A stretch of DNA of 21,956 bases. Source: Saccoglossus kowalevskii. Its lineage: Eukaryota > Hemichordata > Enteropneusta > Harrimaniidae. The translations under genes and the position numbers were made by a program. The DNA is taken from NCBI RefSeq assembly GCF_000003605.2, contig NW_003156734.1:636188-658143 (forward strand), given 5' to 3'. The notes beneath the pieces are model-generated. The model was given only the letters and a program-made list of their open reading frames with translations, was not told the origin of the DNA and did not search any database. This document shows positions 20,401-21,956 of the stretch, in pieces (positions within the stretch are counted from its first letter, which is position 1; each line of letters begins with the position of its first letter).

Positions 20401-20714
20401 TCGTCGCATATCACACAAATTGCATACCCTCATCTTATAACTCCTTGACTCAACTCGTATGATTTTTAAAGTAAGGCTTATGCAAGGAATTTAATGTAGT
20501 GATATTTAACATATTGCTATATGTTTTTTTTATTCATTGTTGACATTCCTGTTGTTATTTTCAGTATAAGAATTTAAGAAGATACATAACAAAAGATATG
20601 ACTGATGATTATTATAAACAATATGCAGTGATAAATGGGAATAAAGATTGGATGAAAATGAATTATCAGGATGTTGCTGATTTTCTGAAAAATAAAATAC
20701 CGTCTGTTACCTAG
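4770..20714 (+). CDS. M1-family zinc aminopeptidase, type II membrane ectoenzyme (aminopeptidase N / TRHDE-like), 15 coding exons
   Basis: The spliced frame gives 950 residues, close to the usual length of membrane M1 aminopeptidases, which remove N-terminal amino acids from peptides outside the cell. Order of parts: a basic cytoplasmic tail (1-50), one membrane segment (FLLIMSFLILTLLLVIGV, 51-68), an M1 N-terminal domain (about 85-290), the catalytic domain with GAMEN (355-359), HELTH zinc site (391-395), third ligand Glu414 in WLKEGFA exactly 18 residues later, and Tyr478 in SYKKG, then the ERAP1-like C-terminal domain (about 604-930). Several N-X-S/T sites fit an ectoenzyme. The start is chosen because an in-frame TAA (4764-4766) lies just before it and its context ACCATGG is strong. 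All introns are GT-AG and all phases agree. WLKEGFA and PGWH recall TRHDE, but the subfamily is not proven. Confidence 0.95.
5414..6965 (+). other. Intron 1 (1552 bp)
   Basis: A GT-AG intron joining AG|A to rebuild Arg215. Its first 452 bp are the MITE and its target duplications. The rest (5866-6965) is plain AT-rich sequence where I see no gene or repeat, apart from a short GTTT run before the acceptor. Confidence 0.85.
5418..5862 (-). mobile_element. PIF/Harbinger-like MITE, copy 1 (445 bp), inserted in the exon 1 splice donor
   Basis: Terminal inverted repeats starting GGGACGACGTCAAAAGAT (5418-5469, inverted at 5811-5862) agree at 49 of 52 positions. They are flanked by a 3-bp duplication TAA (5415-5417 and 5863-5865). 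TIRs beginning GGG with TWA duplications are typical of the PIF/Harbinger superfamily. There is no transposase ORF. A second copy lies at 15196-15686 in the opposite orientation; copy 2 is taken arbitrarily as plus. The 5' duplication lies inside the exon 1 donor. Confidence 0.88.
6966..7233 (+). CDS. Aminopeptidase exon 2: end of N-terminal domain
   Basis: Completes Arg215 and encodes residues 216-304. It carries the family block EPTYARSVFPCFDEPSLKATF, followed by LSNMP and MSTYLVAVVVSDF, all standard for the M1 N-terminal domain just before the catalytic domain. NHT and NTT glycosylation sites are present. The acceptor is TGTCTGTAG and the donor CAG|GTGTGT, ending in phase 0. Confidence 0.95.
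8433..8604 (+). repeat. Imperfect direct repeat, period about 86 bp
   Basis: GTACGAAAAAAATATTT...ATTACGTTGTACG (from 8433) recurs as GTACGAACAAAAAAATATT...ATTACGTTGAACG (from 8519). There are two diverged copies, the second ending near a poly-C tract and its right edge poorly defined. Origin unknown. Confidence 0.5.
8784..8818. repeat. Small hairpin in intron 2
   Basis: AATAAAGATGTTTCA (8784-8798) is inverted at 8804-8818 with one mismatch and a 5-base loop. No function can be assigned. Confidence 0.5.
9102..9314. mobile_element. Tc1/mariner-like MITE (about 213 bp with TA ends)
   Basis: TACTGTAAAACATGT (9102-9116) is perfectly inverted at 9300-9314. If the outer TA is the target duplication, the inverted repeats begin CTGTAAAACATGT, a Tc1/mariner style. 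The interior holds repeated TTCGC and TTTAGCGA words, as seen in abundant MITEs of aquatic invertebrates. No ORF. It lies about 180 bp before exon 3. Confidence 0.75.
9494..9614 (+). CDS. Aminopeptidase exon 3
   Basis: Encodes residues 305-344 plus one base of Asp345. FRVWSAKDDLKDTQFALEIG and YIPYPLPKL match the stretch that leads from the N-terminal domain into the catalytic domain. The acceptor is TTATTTAG and the donor CTAG|GTAAGT, ending in phase 1. Confidence 0.95.
9615..10342 (+). other. Intron 3 (728 bp)
   Basis: Very AT-rich with long T and A runs, especially 9730-10150. No repeat family or gene recognised. Confidence 0.85.
10343..10497 (+). CDS. Aminopeptidase exon 4: GAMEN and HEXXH
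   Basis: Completes Asp345 and encodes residues 346-396. It contains GAMENWG (355-361), the exopeptidase motif that holds the substrate N-terminus, and HELTH (391-395), with two zinc ligands His391 and His395 and the catalytic Glu392. The exon ends one residue after the zinc motif at CACATG|GTAGGT, phase 0. Confidence 0.97.
10498..10870 (+). other. Intron 4 (373 bp)
   Basis: AT-rich, with a 17-base T run (10659-10675) followed by further T runs. Nothing else recognised. Confidence 0.85.
10871..10984 (+). CDS. Aminopeptidase exon 5: third zinc ligand
   Basis: Encodes residues 397-434. WFGNIVTLDWW and WLKEGFADFF follow the HEXXH site, and Glu414 is the third zinc ligand. Lys413 replaces the more usual Asn before this Glu; Lys is also found there in TRHDE and ERAP2. 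The donor is taken as GTA|GTAAGT, phase 0. Confidence 0.95.
10985..12033 (+). other. Intron 5 (1049 bp)
   Basis: AT-rich intron carrying an 84-nt near-perfect hairpin (11612-11695). The stretch from about 11090 (AACTCTTTGAGTGCC) looks like a repeat edge, but I could not find its partner. No gene recognised. Confidence 0.8.
11612..11695. repeat. Long near-perfect hairpin (34-nt arms, 16-nt loop)
   Basis: The left arm (11612-11645) and right arm (11662-11695) are complementary at 32 of 34 positions, including an uninterrupted 23-bp block CAAGCAAAGG...GTAAAG (11623-11645 with 11662-11684). The loop is TATGACATCATATTAT. It may be a minimal MITE or a small-RNA-like hairpin within the pre-mRNA. 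The sequence shows the structure but not its role. Confidence 0.85.
12034..12171 (+). CDS. Aminopeptidase exon 6: catalytic Tyr
   Basis: Encodes residues 435-480. It ends with FATTSYKK, where Tyr478 corresponds to the transition-state-stabilising tyrosine in the SYxKG motif of M1 enzymes. The acceptor is CTGTTTAG and the donor AAG|GTACTA, phase 0. Confidence 0.93.
12172..13010 (+). other. Intron 6 (839 bp)
   Basis: AT-rich with a short CAA run (12259-12274). No repeat element or gene recognised. Confidence 0.8.
13011..13142 (+). CDS. Aminopeptidase exon 7
   Basis: Encodes residues 481-524, continuing the SYKKG motif into GAAMVMMMQTFLGEETFYEG and the YLMRHLYGSVKRTDLW helix block. The acceptor follows a strong pyrimidine tract (CTCTTCTCCAG) and the donor is GAG|GTATGT, phase 0. 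Confidence 0.96.
13143..14960 (+). other. Intron 7 (1818 bp), largely tandem repeat
   Basis: Contains a TTTA/TTTG simple repeat (13527-13567) and then an array of diverged ~150-bp subunits (about 13685-14800). The first 380 bp and last 150 bp look unique. No gene recognised. Confidence 0.8.
13685..14800 (+). repeat. Tandem array: ~308-bp units made of two ~150-bp subunits
   Basis: The phrase AAAATGGC...GCCATTTTGT recurs near 13802, 13941, 14091, 14249, 14394 and 14516, a spacing of about 120-158 bp. Alternate copies are most alike: TGGCAGCC at 13951 and 14259 are 308 bp apart and share long flanks, as GAATGGG(C/T)TT with ACCCATAT. Each subunit also carries GTTCAAACTT-type and ACATTAGACAT words. 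The last copies (after 14570) are degraded. It is likely satellite-like or derived from a repeat-rich transposon. Confidence 0.8.
14961..15112 (+). CDS. Aminopeptidase exon 8
   Basis: Encodes residues 525-574 plus two bases of Ser575. LMEPWLLYPGYPLVTI matches the conserved W-x-x-x-x-GYPV-type segment that ends the catalytic domain, and the following FLIQP begins the linking beta domain. The acceptor is CACTTGTAG and the donor CAG|GTTAGT, phase 2. Confidence 0.94.
15113..15775 (+). other. Intron 8 (663 bp), three-quarters MITE
   Basis: About 83 bp of unique sequence, then MITE copy 2 (15196-15686), then about 89 bp before exon 9. Joining AG|T gives Ser575. Confidence 0.88.
15196..15686 (+). 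mobile_element. PIF/Harbinger-like MITE, copy 2 (491 bp), opposite orientation to copy 1
   Basis: The same terminal inverted repeats as copy 1 (15196-15247, inverted at 15635-15686) match at 48 of 52 positions, flanked by a TTA duplication (15193-15195 and 15687-15689). The left interior, with GGTTTTGACCTC and CATCCTACAAAAACG, is the reverse complement of the right interior of copy 1, proving opposite orientation. No ORF. The two copies show many differences, so neither is recent. Confidence 0.9.
15776..15861 (+). CDS. Aminopeptidase exon 9
   Basis: Completes Ser575 and encodes residues 576-603 plus one base of Ala604. NWSIPLTYYHSG and RIWFTGH match the beta domain between the catalytic and C-terminal domains. 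The donor ACAG|GTTCAC is weak. A second donor 81 bp further, AAAG|GTAGAA at 15943, would keep the frame and add 27 residues. The short form fits the family better because TATFNL follows directly. Confidence 0.85.
15862..16346 (+). other. Intron 9 (485 bp)
   Basis: Starts with an 81-bp in-frame open stretch up to an alternative donor (15943). It contains a 35-bp block (16025-16059) that is also found in intron 2 (7824-7858). Otherwise unremarkable. Confidence 0.75.
16347..16684 (+). CDS. Aminopeptidase exon 10: start of ERAP1-like C-terminal domain
   Basis: Completes Ala604 and encodes residues 605-716. NINQTGYYRVNYDTDNW is the highly conserved entry of the C-terminal domain, followed by NRAALVSDVLA and LVNETDYSPWVAL helices. 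NLT, NQT and NET glycosylation sites are present. The acceptor is CCCCTACAG and the donor CAG|GTATAT, phase 0. Confidence 0.96.
16884..16963 (+). CDS. Aminopeptidase exon 11
   Basis: Encodes residues 717-742 plus two bases of Tyr743, NFIQSLIKPMYYKFGWN and then VSSIQNIVN. The end was chosen at TTA|GTAAGT because it gives phase 2, which exon 12 needs. The earlier GTGAGT at 16935 would break the frame. The length between GW and the next conserved Cys also fits the family with this choice. Confidence 0.82.
16964..17573 (+). other. Intron 11 (610 bp)
   Basis: AT-rich. It includes a 12-bp inverted repeat AGACAACAGTGA (17213-17224, inverted at 17240-17251). I examined a possible extra 38-bp exon ending before 17165 and rejected it. 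No gene recognised. Confidence 0.7.
17213..17251. repeat. Short hairpin in intron 11
   Basis: Perfect 12-bp arms AGACAACAGTGA with a 15-base spacer. No function can be assigned. Confidence 0.6.
17574..17678 (+). CDS. Aminopeptidase exon 12
   Basis: Completes Tyr743 and encodes residues 744-777 plus two bases of Arg778. KKALLAIQLSCYYGNSNC followed by IARRKFHDWL matches the helical-repeat segment of the C-terminal domain with its conserved Cys pair. The acceptor is TTTCTTACAG and the donor CTAG|GTATTA, phase 2. The whole exon is too short to stand out as an ORF. Confidence 0.9.
17679..18731 (+). other. Intron 12 (1053 bp)
   Basis: AT-rich with T and A runs. No element or gene recognised. Confidence 0.8.
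18732..19028 (+). CDS. Aminopeptidase exon 13
   Basis: Completes Arg778 and encodes residues 779-876 plus two bases of Ile877. LNKDVSDTILCTGLIHSSER, DWVAALAVLLKS and FQIAWNYTLENFDTL match the last helical repeats of the C-terminal domain. An NYT glycosylation site is present. The acceptor is ACTCACCAG and the donor AAAAT|GTGAGT, phase 2. Confidence 0.94.
19029..19378 (+). other. Intron 13 (350 bp)
   Basis: AT-rich, nothing recognised. Ends in a T-rich tract and ACAG acceptor. Confidence 0.85.
19379..19451 (+). CDS. Aminopeptidase exon 14
   Basis: Completes Ile877 and encodes residues 878-901, with STYDLLWKFVNHM. It is a short exon recognised by phase and by the TTTTTACAG and AAT|GTAAGT splice sites, and it bridges two parts of the C-terminal domain. 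Phase 0 at the end. Confidence 0.9.
19452..20564 (+). other. Intron 14 (1113 bp)
   Basis: Contains a GTTTTT simple repeat (about 19697-19717) and an isolated TATAAAAGG (19864-19872). No gene or transposon ends recognised. Confidence 0.8.
20565..20714 (+). CDS. Aminopeptidase exon 15 (terminal)
   Basis: Encodes residues 902-950 and the TAG stop (20712-20714). YKNLRRYITKDM, then NKDWMKMNYQDVADFLKNKI, matches the last helix of M1 C-terminal domains, which usually reads W...N...V..WL. There is no C-terminal membrane or GPI signal, consistent with anchoring at the N-terminus only. Confidence 0.94.
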   Translation, partial: YKNLRRYITKDMTDDYYKQYAVINGNKDWMKMNYQDVADFLKNKIPSVT

Positions 20715-20764
20715 ACAACAACGGTGTAATGCGATCAGTAAAACTTTCATTAAGGAGCACTACA

Positions 20765-20770
20765 AATAAA
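20765..20770 (+). promoter_or_regulatory. Polyadenylation signal AATAAA
   Basis: AATAAA 50 bp after the stop codon is the first such signal downstream of the gene and gives a short 3' UTR. The downstream tandem array begins only after this point. Confidence 0.7.
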
Positions 20771-21375
20771 CATCTCATGCAGAGGTTCTTAAGAAGATAA
20801 TGTTAGAGAGTGCATGATGTTCCACTGAAAAAATAACTACTAGTATTCCATGCATATTAATTACCTAATTTGCATAATTTTGTAGCTTTTCAGCTTATAT
20901 TGCATTTACTAATCATTACATTTCAATGAAACTTGGTACATAGATGCTCTTCGGCTATACAAATACCTAATTGGTTTTGAATACTGTACGTTAAATACTT
21001 TATTTATGCTTGGAATTAATTTTCGCTGAAGGAATTATAGTCCAGTGGATTTAGCCCTGAAACAGGTCGAACCGGGAAGTAAATAGTACATTAACAAGTT
21101 TGGTATCAAAAGAGGGAATATTTTGTAGATTTACCAAAAAAAACCCCAAGAACTGATAACATGGGCAATTTTTTTTACACAGGTAGATGTAAGATTAGTG
21201 TTTTTCATGCATTTTAGATTTTTCTTACATTTATATTTTGTAATTAATATTACTTACAGCCTACACATTATTTCATATAGATATTGCTAGTGTTTTTATA
21301 CACTTTTTATTTAGATAAACCGGAGAAACTATCTGCCAGTTATAGAACAGAAATTTGCTGATGTCAGCACTTTTT

Positions 21376-21407
21376 GACTCCCATGTGCGAAGCACAAAAT
21401 GGGAGTC
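21376..21407. repeat. Palindromic edge of the downstream repeat
   Basis: GACTCCCAT (21376-21384) is inverted as ATGGGAGTC (21399-21407), with an inner GTGC/GCAC stem and a GAA loop. It sits just before the microsatellite and the tandem array and may mark the end of a repeat element. Confidence 0.7.
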
Positions 21408-21418
21408 TTTGCAGTTAG

Positions 21419-21467
21419 TGTGTCTGTATGTGTGTGTGTATGTGTGTATGTGTGTGTGTATGTGTGT
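21419..21467 (+). repeat. TG/TATG microsatellite
   Basis: A run of TGTG and TATG words, directly between the palindrome and the first regular tandem unit. Confidence 0.9.
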
Positions 21468-21470
21468 CCG

Positions 21471-21956
21471 ACTGTTCCACTGCTATCTCAAGAACCATAC
21501 ATCGGTTTTTGATGAAACTTGGTGCATAGATGCTCTGGGTCAATGCGCAGATTTGATTAGGTTTTGGTAAAAATCCATGCTCGTTAATTACCTAATTTGC
21601 ATGATAATTAGCTAATTTTTAGCTGTTCTATGACTGTTCCACTGATATCTAAAGAACCACTCATTGGATTTTGATGAAACTTGGTACATAGATGCTCTGA
21701 ACATATGCGCAGATTTGATTAGTTTTTGGTAAAAATCCAGGCATATTAATTACCTAATTTGCATGATAATTAGCTATTTTTTAGTGGTTCCATGACTGTT
21801 CCACTGATATCTAAACAACCACTCATTGGATTTTGATGAAACTTGGTACATAGATGCTCTGAACTAATGCTAGGTTTTGATTAGTTTTTGGTAATAATCC
21901 GTGGATACTAATTACCTAATTTGCATAATGATTAGTCAATTTTCGGTTTTTCCACT
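21471..21956 (+). repeat. Tandem repeat array, period 162 bp, runs off the window
   Basis: ACTGTTCCACTG begins units at 21471, 21633 and 21795. GAAACTTGG starts at 21514, 21676 and 21838, each exactly 162 bp apart. Each unit contains a GATGAAACTTGGTACATAG phrase and an ATTACCTAATTTGCAT phrase. The third unit is about 11 bp shorter, and a fourth begins at the window edge (TTCCACT). No coding capacity is supported. Confidence 0.92.

Larger units (their letters stand above)
20771..21470. other. Downstream flank with an outlying repeat copy
   Basis: About 20845-20990 is a degraded copy of the downstream tandem unit: ATATTAATTACCTAATTTGC near 20855 and GAAACTTGGTACATAGATGC at 20928. From 20990 to 21370 I see only unique AT-rich sequence. 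A hairpin and a TG microsatellite then lead into the regular array. Confidence 0.65.

Noticed and set aside
21355-21570. 71-codon plus-strand frame over the microsatellite and first tandem unit
   Set aside because: A Cys/Val-rich translation of TG repeats; not a protein-coding pattern.

Overview
This is a eukaryotic nuclear window, AT-rich and intron-rich, most likely from a marine or other aquatic invertebrate animal. The evidence is a K02A2.6-type Ty3/Gypsy element, GT-AG introns of about 0.2-2.3 kb, several short inverted-repeat transposons and tandem repeats of an invertebrate style. The species cannot be fixed from the sequence. All gene content lies on the + strand.

Layout. Positions 1-2990 hold the 3' part of a decayed Gypsy retrotransposon: reverse transcriptase, RNase H, integrase, tail, polypurine tract and an apparently complete 183-bp 3' LTR. 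Positions 2991-4769 are intergenic. They carry a ~700-bp element with terminal inverted repeats (3469-4165) and a CTCF-like motif (4188-4204). Positions 4770-20714 hold one complete gene for an M1-family zinc aminopeptidase (aminopeptidase N / TRH-degrading-enzyme-like). It can be assembled as 15 coding exons with consistent phases into 950 residues, with a type II membrane anchor, GAMEN, HEXXH-18-E and the catalytic Tyr. A poly(A) signal follows at 20765. From about 20845 to the window end is a ~162-bp tandem repeat array.

The introns hold most of the unusual content. Two copies of one PIF/Harbinger-like MITE (TSDs TAA and TTA) sit in introns 1 and 8 in opposite orientation, bracketing exons 2-8. 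The first copy inserted inside the 5' splice site of exon 1, and its target duplication and first base rebuild a working-looking GTAAG donor. Other items are a Tc1/mariner-like MITE in intron 2, a nearly perfect 84-nt hairpin in intron 5, and an array of ~150-bp subunits in intron 7. That array shares a core phrase with the array downstream of the gene.

The best candidates for something undescribed are the MITE that remodelled the splice donor and the inverted MITE pair around exons 2-8. I see no prokaryotic-style system, CRISPR array, tRNA or rRNA here.
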